This document shows positions 43,575 through 54,804 of a stretch of 64,000 bases of DNA, piece by piece. A model generated the notes under the pieces. It was not told where the DNA came from. It was given only the letters and a program-made list of their open reading frames with translations, and did not search any database. This stretch comes from Hygrophila difformis. Lineage: Eukaryota; Streptophyta; Magnoliopsida; Lamiales; Acanthaceae. How positions within the stretch are numbered: the first letter of the stretch is position 1; each line of letters begins with the position of its first letter. The stretch spans positions 29,246,641 to 29,310,640 of the forward strand of contig JAOANR010000010.1 in assembly GCA_030278955.1 (NCBI GenBank), read 5' to 3'. A program made the translations under genes and the position numbers.

Positions 43575-43850
43575 AATACACCCTGGCCAAGGGGTTTAAG
43601 CCCGGGCCAAGCGAAGCGTCCTATGCCGAAGCGCGGGAAACGCTTGGCCCGGACACTAATGTACACTGGCCAAGGGGTTTGAGCCCGGGCCAAGCGAAGA
43701 TATTCCGGGCCAAGCGGGCAGATAAGGGCTGTACGGATCCCCCCCTTCTCCACTTTCCCTTTCCCTGTTCCCGTTTCTTCTTCCCCCTCTTCCTCCGTCG
43801 ATTGCAGCGTCGTTCCGGGCCAAGGGCTAAATACCCAGGCCAAGCATTTC
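43575..43850. repeat. CTTGGCCCGG / CCGGGCCAAG motif cluster, right
   Basis: About nine copies, mostly GGGCCAAG orientation, with ~110-bp higher-order units (CCAAGGGGTTTAAGCCCGGG at 43587 and a variant at 43671). Confidence 0.65.
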
Positions 43851-43947
43851 ATTTTTCCGGCGCCGACGTCTCTTTCCTCTTCCCACCATTTCGCCGGCGT
43901 CTCTTGTCTCCCTTGTTCGGCAAAATTTGAATTTTGGAGTTTTGGAA

Positions 43948-44099
43948 ATGGAGGATGCGAATGTGGAATCCGGAATCGCGGGAATGGAGATGGTGACTTA
44001 TGATTCGTTGTTCGAAGGGTTGCCGGAGATGAGCATTCCGCCAGCACCGTCGCCTCCGCCGCCGGAAGTTCCGCCCCCGGCCGGCCATGACCCAGTCCG
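43948..44099 (+). other. Possible first exon of an unidentified gene
   Basis: From ATG at 43948 an acidic then proline-rich frame (TYDSLFEGLPEMSIPPAPSP) runs to a good donor at GTCCGG|GTAATT. The Tat LTR at 44131 interrupts what would be its intron. No further exon is visible and I do not recognise the protein. Confidence 0.3.
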
Positions 44100-44130
44100 G
44101 GTAATTCTTCCATTTTTCTAATTTTACGGT

Positions 44131-44807
44131 TGTAGGTGCAAAAAATGCGTAGACAGAAACTGCAAAATAATTTTATTAATTTCACAAGAAATGTCTACGA
44201 TTACAGAGAATTTCAATGAATTTAAAAGAAATATGTGAAGATCAAACGATATGAGTGTTCGACTCCTGTTACTCCTTTGATTCCTCCAACCTTGAAGACG
44301 TCAAGATGCTTTTGTGCTTCTTCTTCGGCTTCTTGGAATTTCTGCAGCGTTTTGTTGCTGTAGATCTCAAGTGTTTGAGTCTTGAGAGTGTGTGTCTGGA
44401 AGTGAAAAGTGAACCCCAATATGTGACAGGGTGCCTCTATTTATAGAGGGAAAACCCTAGGGTTTGTGGATGATGGACCGATCGATGGGCTGGTCCAACC
44501 CACATCTCTATCGGGTCAGTGAGCATGTGGGCCTTTCATCTGGGCTTGTTCACATCGACTGATTTCCATGGGCTGGCCTGCTTTAAGTGTCCATTGGATC
44601 ATAGGCCTGTGGGTCTTTCATTTGGGCTTGTCCACATTGGCCTAATATAATTAAATCCATTTGGCTTGATGGATCCAAATGGCCCAATAAATATTAATAA
44701 TTATTTCAAGCATTTAATTTATTTAAAATGCTTAAAAATAATTAAATTAATATTTAAATTTACACGTGTCGCATTTTTTAATGGCGAATAAATTTCACGT
44801 GTTTACA
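44131..44807 (-). mobile_element. Tat element 3' LTR
   Basis: 677 bp, sense TGTAAACACGTGAAATTTAT at 44807 to TTTTTTGCACCTACA at 44131. A TATA box (TATAAATA, 44439-44446 on the minus strand) lies in a near-perfect palindrome CCTCTATAAATAGAGG, a likely promoter. The left flank for a future TSD check is ACGGT. Confidence 0.8.
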
Positions 44808-44821
44808 GATGCCCCCTCGAG
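44808..44821 (-). other. Polypurine tract of the Tat element
   Basis: The minus strand reads CTCGAGGGGGCATC directly before the LTR start. Confidence 0.75.
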
Positions 44822-46385
44822 ACTTGTTTAGGGCGAAATAAAATATTTGAGACGTGAACGAGTCTCGAAATATTTTTTTTTTTGATGTTTCATGAATTTC
44901 CTTGGCTTTTTTTTTTTTCTTTTTCCTTTTCCCTTTTTTTTTTTCCTTTTTTTTTGTTGCAATGTCCGATATCTAATTCCAGGATCGGTGGCGCTGCATG
45001 AGAAACCTTTCAATCTCCAATTCCTTGATTTATGTAGGATTGATTTGCACAGATTCATTTTGTCATTTTAATATCCCTTAGTATCCATATCTCTCCACCA
45101 TATCTTTTGACTTTGTATGAGATCCTAACAAACAAATCTTCTTTTGATTCAAACCAACAACTGTCTTGCTCCACTTCAACGGGGATTCTGCTATATCTTG
45201 AATTAAATCTGATTTGCACTTGGAGATTAACGCTTTAAACTTTGAAATTTATATCCAAATCCAAGTTCGATTTGATAATGTTCGAAACGAATTCAAATAT
45301 TCATAGAGATGCAAATCTAACTCCTCTATAAATTAAACCACAAATTGACGTACTTGGGCTATTTTTCCTTCCAATCGAGTTCAACTACAAGATAGCAAGT
45401 AACCCACATAAATTTTGCTTTCCTTTTTTTTTTTTTTTTTTTTTGCAATGTACGCTCCCATGTTCTAATTAAACCGAGACTTTTTTGCAGGCACCTATTC
45501 GGGTTCCTCAAACAGTAAGGAAAAGTTTAGCATCCCAGAAAACCCATTCAGGTAAACTAAAATCATCAATTGACAGCCACTCTCCTTTTCGTGTGTTTTT
45601 CTTTTCTTTGTTTTTTTTTCCTTTTTTTTTTCTTCAAACGTTCCTGTATACTGTTCTGTTCCTTTTGTTTGTTTCTCTGTTTTCTTGTTTTATTCTTTTC
45701 TGACTAACGCCTTTCTGCTCACTTTTATTTACCATGCATTCTTTTTGCTTCCTTGTTATTTGTTGCACACATATTTTTTGCTTCTTTGCACTATATTTTT
45801 TTCGTGCCTTTCCTTTGCTTGCTGTTGTGTTTTTCTTAGCCATCATATTCATCAACAATGCTTCAACCCTCAATCGACCGACTCATCAAAATAAAGTTCG
45901 TCTCCGGCCGGATCATAATTCAAAGCGAGAGAGGTACCTGGTCGTCGTCATGGTAGACGGGATGTTTGGTCACACGGCGCTGCCGTTGGCCTCTACCCTA
46001 ACCTACCCGCCATCAAGAAGCCTTTGACATCGGCGGTGTTTGGCGACGGCGCTGCCGTTCGCCTCATCCGTTGTTTGTTCATAAGGCTCGCTGGGGTTCG
46101 GAGACCATCATCGCCGCCGTTCGCATCGCCGGAGGGAGAGGAAGGCCACCGCCGGAGCTGCCTTCAGTCTGCTACCGTCGGAGCCGCGAGGGAGGAGACG
46201 GGGAAGGGCGGCCGCCGCTGCCGTCGTCCGCTGCTGGCCTGCCGAAGAAGAGGACGGCGCCGCCGTGGTTTGCGCAATGGAGGAGACCGGAGGGGGGGAT
46301 GCCGTCGTCGCTTCGCGTGGCCGCCGCTATCTGCTCAGCCGGAGGGACGCCGCTCGCTGGAGGCCGCCGCCCGTCGCCGCTGGAG
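44822..46385. other. Tat internal non-coding region
   Basis: Pyrimidine-rich runs near 44875-44960, 45420-45445 and 45600-45635, then a GC-rich stretch from about 45930. A 61-bp exon-like segment with AG and GTAAAC borders lies at 45491-45551 (plus) and could be a leader exon of the PMD gene; weak evidence. Confidence 0.4.
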
Positions 46386-46922
46386 CTACCGCCGCCGCCG
46401 CTGTTCGTCCGCTCGCGCCGCCGCGTCTTCGTGCGTAGGAAGGCCGAAGAAGGAGAGGTGGGGCACGGCGTGCGCCGCCGCTGGCCCGCCGGAGAAGGCC
46501 ACTGGAGAAGAAGAGGGGAAGGGGGGGCAGCCCGCCACCGCTGTTGCCGGAGTTCGAAGCCGCTGCTCGGAGTCGTCGTCTATTCGTATAATGGAAGAAG
46601 AATCGGGTCTGGAGACTTGGGGACAGGAATCCACCATGGATGGCTGCTGCTGTGGAATGGTCTGTTTAGCTGATTTTCCAGGATTCCCATGTGATTTAGA
46701 GTTAGCAGCAGCAGAAGATGAGGCAGAAAGAGATGATCCAGGCTTCACAATAGCATCGAGGCTCTCCACTTTTCCCCCAATTTCCAGATTCAAATCTCTG
46801 AGACTGCCCTTCTCCTTAATATACCGACTCAAAAGGTTACAAGTTTGCAGAAAATTCGATTTCTCCGGCGCCTTCGCCGCCGCTTGCCTTAGACCATCGG
46901 AAACATGCCCCGAACTCGACAT
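46386..46922 (-). pseudogene. JAZ/TIFY10-like N-terminal fragment captured in the Tat element
   Basis: The minus-strand frame from ATG at 46922 begins MSSSGHVSDGLRQAAAKAPE and continues SNFLQTCNLLSRYIKEKGS, which closely resembles the N-terminal motif of jasmonate ZIM-domain (JAZ, TIFY10-type) repressors, a segment able to touch MYC factors in some JAZ proteins. After about residue 60 the sequence (serine-rich, then PQQQPSMVDSCPQ) is not recognised. The TIFY motif and the C-terminal Jas degron are absent, so it is not a complete JAZ. The frame stays open for 178 codons. It lies in the element's sense orientation, upstream of and divergent to the PMD gene. Capture of a host exon is inference; homology is judged by eye. 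Confidence 0.55.
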
Positions 46923-46958
46923 ATTTCGCCGCATAAGCTTTTTTTCTAACCACAGCAA

Positions 46959-47799
46959 CCGTCCACAGGTTTTCTGGTTCTCATACGAAAAAAAATGAAA
47001 AATAGTGTTCTCATACGACTGGAATCGACACCGTTGCCGTCGTCGCCGGAGTTCGAGGCCGATTGGAAGAACAAATAGTGGACTGTGTTGTTTTCGTAGT
47101 GTGCAGACTGGTTTTTCTTTTCTTTGGGAAGGAGGCTGCGTTGTGTTGTGTTTTGAGGGAAAAGAGAGACTTAATTTTGCAATATTTCTATTTAGTCCCT
47201 TAATTTTGCAACCCTAGGATTGTCCCCCTCCTGGTTTGCCAATTTTTAGTATACTCCACAAACTTTTAGGAAAATTGTAATATGCCCCCTGAATATTCTA
47301 GACCTTAGGATTTGAGCCCTTAGTGTTTAGGTAATTCCCAGATTGAACCCTTCGATTTTAGAAGACCAAAATTTAACCCCAACATATTTAGTATTTGAGG
47401 CTAGGTCCCAAAATATTTAATTTTAAGTCCAAAATTTAGTAATGAACTTAAAATTAATTTCAAACAATATTTAACATGTATTTTTTTATATACATGTAAA
47501 TATTTACCTTTTGTAGTGCCCAAAATTTGATTTCGTGGAAATTTAACTCTAAGTCCAAAAATTTAAAATGAACTTAAAATTAATTTTTCCAAATTTGACA
47601 TGTATTTTTTTTTTTTAAATTGCCTTCATCTTGCAATATTTTTCCATGTCATTCAAAAAATAACATCGCATTTATCTTGCAAATGTTTTTTTTTTCTTTT
47701 CTTTCTTTCTTTTTCTTTTTTTTTTCTCTTTTTCGTGGAAATAACCCCATTTTCTTGGAAGATAACCAATTCTTCTGATTTTTGTTTTGCAGTGGCGTC
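46959..47799. other. Spacer between JAZ-like fragment and PMD gene
   Basis: Holds a 12-bp direct repeat GTTCTCATACGA (46979 and 47009), AT-rich sequence from 47200 and a CT-rich run before a 3' splice-like TTTTGCAG at about 47785-47792. Probably promoter and leader of the PMD gene. Confidence 0.4.
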
Positions 47800-50619
47800 A
47801 TGGCTAAACAATTCATCCGGAGTGACGGGAATCATCTTATAGTTGGTCGTGATAAGGATGCCCAGACTCGTATCCTTATTGACACTCCAGTGATACCACC
47901 TCGTTCAAGGGTTAATGTTGAACACCCGGAGCATTGGACTCGCAGGTCTGTATGGAAAATTGTGCGAGCGGATGGATCAGAAGGCGAGGAGACTGCCCTC
48001 TCACTTCGATCTACACTTCACAGATTGGGTAGCCGTGAGCTCGAGCCATTTCACCCGAACGCGGTCCCGGATCTTAGTGCTGATGCCAGTTTCCCAGACT
48101 CTATGTTCGGCATGTTTTGTTTCTGCCCAGGCTATTGGGAGTGGACTGAGCATGTGCTTTGGCACCACAAGCAGCAGTTGAGGCGTGCACAGATCTATGA
48201 CGGTGTACAGGCTTCACTCTTCACGTATTACTGCAGCAAAGGAGTACTTCGCGCATTTCTTGAACGGTGGCGTCCGAGCACGAACACCTTATGTACTCCC
48301 ATTGGTGAGCTTTCACTTTCGTTGTGGGATATTCATGAGCTGGTTAGGCTTCCCCTACAGGGTGAGTTTTATGACGAAGCTGTACCGAGTGACAAGACTT
48401 TGAGCTATGGGAACGACCAAACCCCAGCTAGCTGCAAGTACGGTCCAATCATCATTTCGGTCTCTCTTCTTTGTTTTTATTTTGTTTCCGTCTTCCCTTT
48501 TTTGACTAATTTTCCTTTGCTTGCAGATATCTGTTTTTGGCATACCACTCGATCTGCAAGAAGGATAAGGCGGTCTCCATTGCGGCGTGGGTGGAGTTTT
48601 GGTTCGGGAAAGGCAAGAAATATTCTAGCCCGACACTTCAGCCTCAAAAGAAGAGGGCGAGGGCACCTAAGGAGCCGTCCATCCCAAGTGGGACTATAAG
48701 CAGAACGCAACTGCAAGAGCCTGTTAGTGGCAATATGGATTTTCTAGGCGTGGACGTTGCTTACCGTGATGAGCTTTATCTAGCAGCATTCATTTCTGCT
48801 TGGATTTGTGGATTTGCGCTTCCCCACGGCCGTGTAGGCATGGTTCGACCATCTGTCTTTCGAGTTGCCAGTCGCATGGCACGTGGCACACAGTTTTCCT
48901 TGGCTATCCCCGTGTTGGCGAGCATATACCGAGGCTTGAGGATGATATGCACGTCCACTGACTTGAAGCAGTGCAATGCGGTTTTTCCTCTTCACTTTGT
49001 TTATCCGTGGCTCGCGGGACACTTTCCGACCCATGATTGGCTGGAGGTTGCGGGGAACCCGCCCATGGTGGGGTTTTCGGGTGTAGATGCCTTTAGACGT
49101 ATCAGTTATACTGCCGCTCAGAGATTGTTTACCAACATCTCATCTTCTTCTTTACTGTGCTTTCGGTTCACCACTGCGACGGCTCCTTTCACTTTTCATG
49201 ATAATGAGTTCCTTATCAATTCCTCTAGAAGGGATCTTCTCATTTGTGTGCGTTCGGCTTACTTGACATTTAGATGCGGTTCTTCTTGCATTGTTGAGGC
49301 ATACAGTCCACATCGTTTTAGCCGGAGATTCGGGTTTTGTCAGCATATCCCGGGGCCATTGAAGGAAGAGATCCTTTCTGGAGATCCGAGCGAGTTATAC
49401 CGGTTATGGTTGGTGAGCACCCAATTTCTCACGAAGGCGTCTCTTACATATCCTGGTGTATCGGGTTCCATTCTTTCGACAACCCGTGATTATGCCAAGT
49501 GGTGGTCCCGCTGTCATGATCCGCCTAGCAACAATTCGAACTCCGCCGTCCGTGTTAGCAATGATGAAGCACTATCGCCTAACTTTGCCCTAAACGTAGT
49601 GCGTTCGCCGGCACAACCTCTGTTGAAAAACAAAGAAGTAATTTCCGCTTTATCTTTTTCTGATGAAGGGAGGGATGAGGTTTTTAACTTAGACCATCTT
49701 AGTATCCCTTCATGCATTTTTGAGGAAGAAGCACCTTTAACAGGACTTTTAAATGAAAGTTTTGATGTCTTTGTTCTATTCCTTGATTTTGTCTTTCTTT
49801 GGTTTCTTCGCTTGTACTTATGCTTTCCCTGTTTCCTTTCAGGTTGTGGGCTTGGGCAGTACATCGGCGCCCGATGATGGCGATGATGATGATGCAGGAA
49901 GCAGTGCCAGTGTTCCTATACCCTTGACACGTGCCCCGCGCGTCCTCCGAGCAGATGTAGTGCCATCACCCGCCCTTCCTTTAGCGATGGCCGATCCTAT
50001 TGTCCACTCAGCATCTCCGGCAGTGCGTCCCTTGGAGAAGGCTACTCCTGCAGCAACTATTATTACCCCTGATGAAATGAAGAGGCGAGCAAACTGGAAG
50101 GTAATGGACTATTTTTGGGAGATAGTGAGAGACATAATTAAGGAGGCGCCTTTGGAGAAGCTTGCGAGGGGTCGAGCTGCAGCGGATGAGTTTCTTGGCT
50201 CCATGAGGAATTGCAAGCAGGACACCTCTCGGCTGGAGTTATCATTGCACCGTTTCTTCGATGGAGCTGAGATGCTTCTGGATTTGCGTACGAGGGTGGA
50301 GTCGCAAGAGTCGTAGCAACTAGCCGAAGCGGAGCTGGCCAAGAGAGATAGTGAGTTGCAAGCCAAGACGGAAGAAGTTAAAGTGTTGGGTGCCAAATTA
50401 GAAGAGTTGAAGAAACAAATGGCCGAAATGGAGTCATCTCTTCAGCGAGCTACAGGAGAGGAGCAAGTTCTTAGCGAGGCTCGCGCATCTCAAGAGACGG
50501 TTGTTTTGAAGATCAAGAATTCCCCAGGCCCATCCGCCGAAGATTCCGCCAACTTGAAGATGATGGAAACGGCTTTCGAGAGGTCCCGAAAGGAGTTGCT
50601 ACATCTACAACCTTACTAG
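47800..50619 (+). pseudogene. Antisense plant mobile domain (PMD) gene inside the Tat element
   Basis: Three exons: 47800-48437, 48527-49766 and 49843 onward, with GT-AG introns of 89 and 76 bp; the first two exons sum to exactly 626 codons. Exon 1 contains RVNVEHPEHWTRRSVWKIVR, SMFGMFCFCPGYWEWTEHVL and GVLRAFLERWRPSTNTLCTP; exon 2 begins YLFLAYHSICKKDKA and includes SLAIPVLASIYRGL and IVEAYSPHRFSRRFGF. These are signatures of the plant mobile domain (aminotransferase-like) family, known from host proteins such as MAIN and from transposons. The C terminus is a coiled coil. One TAG at 50314-50316 cuts off the last 101 codons, whose frame stays open to 50619; expected codon CAG. It is antisense to the retroelement. 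Function in the element is unknown; regulatory or chromatin roles are speculation. Confidence 0.85.
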
Positions 50620-50795
50620 CTTCTTCATTCTTTTGTTCTTTATTCTTTGTTTTTCGCATTCTTCATTGCTTAGTTCACATGGAATTTGTATCTTGATCCC
50701 CTAGTGAAATAAAGCTCTCATTTCTTCATTATTTACATCATGAATGCACTTGCAAGCCCCGGTGCAAAACTTTACACCAAAACTCTTCTTCCTTT

Positions 50796-51162
50796 GCAAG
50801 TAATGGATTAAATTTGATCAACCCATTTACCTAAATTTTTTTTGCAAGTAATGGATTAAATTTAATCAACCCATTTACTTAAATTTTTTTTTGCAAGTAA
50901 TGGATTAAATTTAATCAACCCATTTACTTAATTTTTTGCAAGTAATGGATTAAATTTAATCAACCCATTTACTTAATTTTTTGCAAGTAATGGATTAAAT
51001 TTAATCAACCCATTTACTTAATTTTTTGCAAGTAATGGATTAAATTTAATCAACCCATTCACTTAATTTTTTGCAAGTAATGGATTAAATTTAATCCAAC
51101 TACATTTTTTTCATCAAGTAATGAACCAACATAATTAATCCAATTACTTGATTGATTTTTTT

Positions 51163-51193
<31 letters not shown>

Positions 51194-51290
51194 TGTAATG
51201 GATTAACTTAACCCAACTACATCTTTTTTTCATCAAGTAGTGAACCAACATAATTAATCCAATTACTTGATTGATTTTTTTTTGTTTATG
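50796..51290. repeat. Two tandem arrays downstream of the PMD gene
   Basis: Seven copies of a 45-49-bp unit containing GCAAGTAATGGATTAAAT at 50796-51105. Then two copies of a ~110-bp unit containing AACCAACATAATTAATCCAA (51123 and 51243). They separate the convergent PMD gene and pol. Confidence 0.9.
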
Positions 51291-51317
51291 ACTGAACTTA
51301 GAAAAACGATTTCCAAG

Positions 51318-51360
51318 TTGCCTACGTACCCTGTGAAGGGATCAAGCCATTACGTAGTTC
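51318..51360 (-). promoter_or_regulatory. CTACGT hairpin motif, copy 9
   Basis: In the Tat element the motif overlaps the pol stop: minus-strand pol codons ending NYVMA are encoded by it. Outer stem CTACGTA/TACGTAG and inner CCCT/AGGG are intact. Confidence 0.75.
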
Positions 51361-54300
51361 AAAACAAATTGAATTTGTTTATTTTGAGCCGTACACAGTT
51401 TATACTCTTGCGGGCCAGGAGTATTACATTTTTTTTTTTTTGCATTTTTTTTTGTGACGTGCAGTTTAGGCTCGTGCGTCAAGGAGCATTTTCCTTGTCC
51501 ATTCTTCAAGCGTAGAACTTCTTCAAGAACCGTCCGTTTATCGGTCCGATGCTCACACCGTCCGTTTATCGGTCCGATGCTCACTCCATCGTTATCAATC
51601 ATCATGTAGGCTCCGTTTGTGAAGACTTCCGTGATGACGTATGGTCCATCCCATTTGGAGGTGAACTTGTTCCCACTGCGGTAGTTGATGACAATGGGTC
51701 TCCGGATGGCGAGGACGAGATCCCCAACTTGGAACGAACGTGCCTTGACTTTCTTGTTGTAGAACTTCGATAGGCGGGCTTGGTAGCATTCCAACCTTTG
51801 TTGTGCTTCGAGCCTTCTTTCATCAAGGGCTTCCAATTCTTCCAAACGCAGTCGGGCGTTGTCTTCTTCAGTGAGTCCTTCTTGGATGGCGACTCTTAAC
51901 GACGGGATTTGCGTTTCCAGCGGCAACACGGCTTCCACTCCATAGACCAACGAGTATGGTGTTGCCTTGGTGGGTGTGCGGAAAGTTGTTCGATATGCCC
52001 ATAAAGCTTCGTTGATTCTCTCATGCCAGTCTCGTTTTGACTTGGAGACTACTTTCTTCAATAAACCGCATAAGGTTTTGTTGAAGGCCTCCGCTAGTCC
52101 ATTTGCCGGCGGGTAATATGCAGAGCTCTTTCGTTGAGTAAATCCAAACTTTTCACACAACTTGGTGATGGTGATGTTGACAAATGATCGTCCGTTGTCT
52201 GTCATGATGTAACGCGGGACGCCATAACGGTAGATGATGTTGATTCGGATGAAACTTGCAACATGTTCCCCTTTGACTTCTCTAAAGGGTGCAGCTTCAG
52301 CCCACTTGGAGAAGTAATCCGTATCAGCAAGGATATAGCCATGCCCCCCGGAAGACTTTGGCAGCGGTCCAACGATGTCCATGCCCCATGCATCAAACGG
52401 CCATGATGCCACAGTTGGATGCAACGGCTCAGGAGGTTGGTGGATGAAGTTGGCGTGAAATTGGCAGGCTTGGCACTTTCGAGCAAACTCCATGCAGTCT
52501 CTAACCATCGTCGGCCAATAGTATCCCATTCTCTTGATGCGGAAATGTAGCTTTGGCCCCGATTGATGTGCACCGCAAATCCCAGCATGTACTTCTTCCA
52601 ATGCTTGAACAGCTTCAGTGGAGCCCAAACAACGGAGTAGAACCCCTTCGAACGACCTTCTATACAAGGTGCCATTGAAGTAGAAGAATCGGGCAGCACG
52701 TCTTCGGATATCAACCTTTTTCCTCGGGTCCTCGGGTAACTTCTGATGCTGCAAGTAGTCTACCAAAGGTTGTCTCCAATCTTCTTCTTCATCGATTTCA
52801 AATACTTCAACGGCCGTATTCTCGTCGAACTCCTCATCGTCTTCAAAAACTGGAGGCATCACCCATCCCTTAGTCAGCGTGATGGTCATCTTGTCTTCTG
52901 GCGAGGTAAGTGTTGACGCCAACTTTGCGAGGGAGTCAGCTTGCCGATTTTGGCTTCTTGGGACATGTTCAATCGACATGACATGGAGATATGCCATCAA
53001 CCTACGTGCGTACTTGTAATATGGCACCAGGTCCGGTTTCTTGACTTCATATTCGCCAAGTAGCTGGTTGACTATCAACTTTGAGTCGCCGTAGACTTGA
53101 AGATATAGTTGCTTGGCGTCGACTGCCATTTCGAGTCCCAAGATCAGTGCTTGATATTCGGCAACGTTATTGGAGCAATTGTTAGTGAGGGTAATTGAAT
53201 GAGGTAAGATCTCACCCGTTGGAGTGACGAAGACGATTCCTACTCCAGCTCCTTCCTTGTGGGCAGCTCCATCGAAGTACATTTTCCATGGTTGTCTAGC
53301 TTCAGTTAGCATCACATCTTCGTCCGGAAGGTCGTTAGAAAGATCCCATTCAGCAGGTATCGGATGATCAGCTAAGAAGTCGGCCAGGGCTTGTCCTTTG
53401 ATAGCCTTTTGTGGCACGTAAACGATCTCAAACTGTTGAAACAACAAGTACCATCGTGAAAGTCTTTCAGAGAGAGCAGATTGAGACAACACATGTTTTA
53501 GAGGATTTGCTTTAGATACAAGATGTACCGTGTGAGCTTGGAAGTAATGCTTCAGTTTGCGGATGGCGAAGACCAATGCTAGACAAAGCTTTTCGATTGG
53601 GCGGAACTTGAGCTCGTTCGGCGTCATCATTCGACTCAGATAGTATAGTGCGTTTTCCTTGCCCCCATCATTTTCTTGAGCCAGCAAGGCGCCAACAGAG
53701 TTTTCTTGGGCAGCTACGTACAGGATCAATGGTCGTCCGATCACTGGAGCAGCAAGCACTGGCGGCTTCATCAGATAAGCTTTGATGTTGTCAAACGCTT
53801 TCTTGCAGGACTCATCCCACTCGAATGGGATACCTTTCTTCATGAGCTTGCTGAACGGTTGGCATCTTCCAGCAAGATTGGAAATGAACCTCCGGATGTA
53901 CGCGAGCTTGCCTTGAAGGCTCTTCAACTCATGTATATCCCGTGGTTCCGGCATCCTCAAGATTGCATCAATTTTGGCTTGCTCGATTTCAATGCCGTGA
54001 TTCCGTACAACAAAGCCAAGGAACTTTCCAGAGGACATGCCAAACGCGCACTTCAACGGATTCATCTTCAGTTGATGCTTGCGAAGGCGTTCGAACACGG
54101 TCCTCAAGTCTTGCAGGTGATTGACTCGCTTCTTTGTCTTTACCACGAGATCGTCGACGTAGCATTCAACCAAGTTGTGCAGCATGTCGTCGAAGATCTT
54201 TTGCATGGCACGTTGATACGTTGCCCCCGCATTCTTCAGGCCGAAGGGCATAACTTTATAACAGTATATGCCTTTTGGAGTCCGGAACGCAGTCATCTCC

Positions 54301-54804
54301 TCATCTTCGGGCGCCATCTTTATTTGGTTGTAGCCGGAAGACCCATCCATAAACGACAATGCTTCATGTCCCGTGGTGGCATCAATCATCAACTCGGTGA
54401 TTGGCAACGGGAACTCGTCTTTTGGGCAAGCCTCGTTGAGATCGCGGAAGTCCACGCAGACTCGGATTTGTCCATTCTTCTTCCTCACCGGGACGATGCT
54501 TGAGATCCAGGTGGGATATTGAACTTCACGAATGAAGCCAACATCGATCAACTTGTTCACCTCAGCTTCAATTTGCGGTAGAAGTTCAGGCCGGAACCGA
54601 CGTTGTGTTTGCTTTACGGGTCGTGCATCTTTCTTCACTGCAAGGCGGTGGACGGCTATCTTGGGGTCCAGACCGGGCATTTCCTTGTAGGACCATGCAA
54701 AGACATCTCTGAATTCTTGGAGCAGTGCTATGTACTTCTCCGCTTCATCTACGGTCAGTTGGGCACTGATAAATGTTGGGCGAGGATCTTTTTCATCGCC
54801 TAAG
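51342..54804 (-). CDS. Tat-type pol: RT, RNase H, archaeal-type RNase H, integrase (5' part missing)
   Basis: Open for about 1153 codons; a frame starting at 54857 borrows 18 residues from the inserted LTR, so the true start lies upstream, beyond 64000. Numbering from that frame: RT at ~76-300 with YVDD at 233-236; a first RNase H at ~370-495 whose usual catalytic aspartate seems replaced (AAQENS); a second RNase H at ~524-650 with intact D529, E567, D591, D641; integrase zinc finger H757, H764, C795, C798; core D827, D887, E923 (35 residues between the last two); and a C-terminal GDLVLAIRR / KWDGPYVITEVF segment. It copies and integrates element RNA. No frameshift or stop is seen, so the outer element is fairly young or well sequenced. 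The insertion at 54805 falls upstream of RT and inactivates it. Confidence 0.9.

Larger units (their letters stand above)
44131..54804 (-). mobile_element. Tat-lineage Ty3/gypsy element, 3' part
   Basis: Minus-strand order: pol (54804-51342), tandem repeats, an antisense PMD gene on the plus strand, a JAZ-like fragment, PPT and 3' LTR (44807-44131). The pol has two RNase H domains, a hallmark of Tat (Ogre/Retand-like) elements. Its gag, protease and 5' LTR should lie beyond the element inserted at 54805, outside the window. Confidence 0.85.

Noticed and set aside
46024..46998. 324-codon arginine-rich frame on the plus strand
   Set aside because: It lies opposite the JAZ-like frame in GC-rich DNA where several frames are open; no domain is recognisable.
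50796..51105. CRISPR-like array
   Set aside because: Repeats and spacers are both conserved and AT-rich; this is a plant-type minisatellite in a retroelement.
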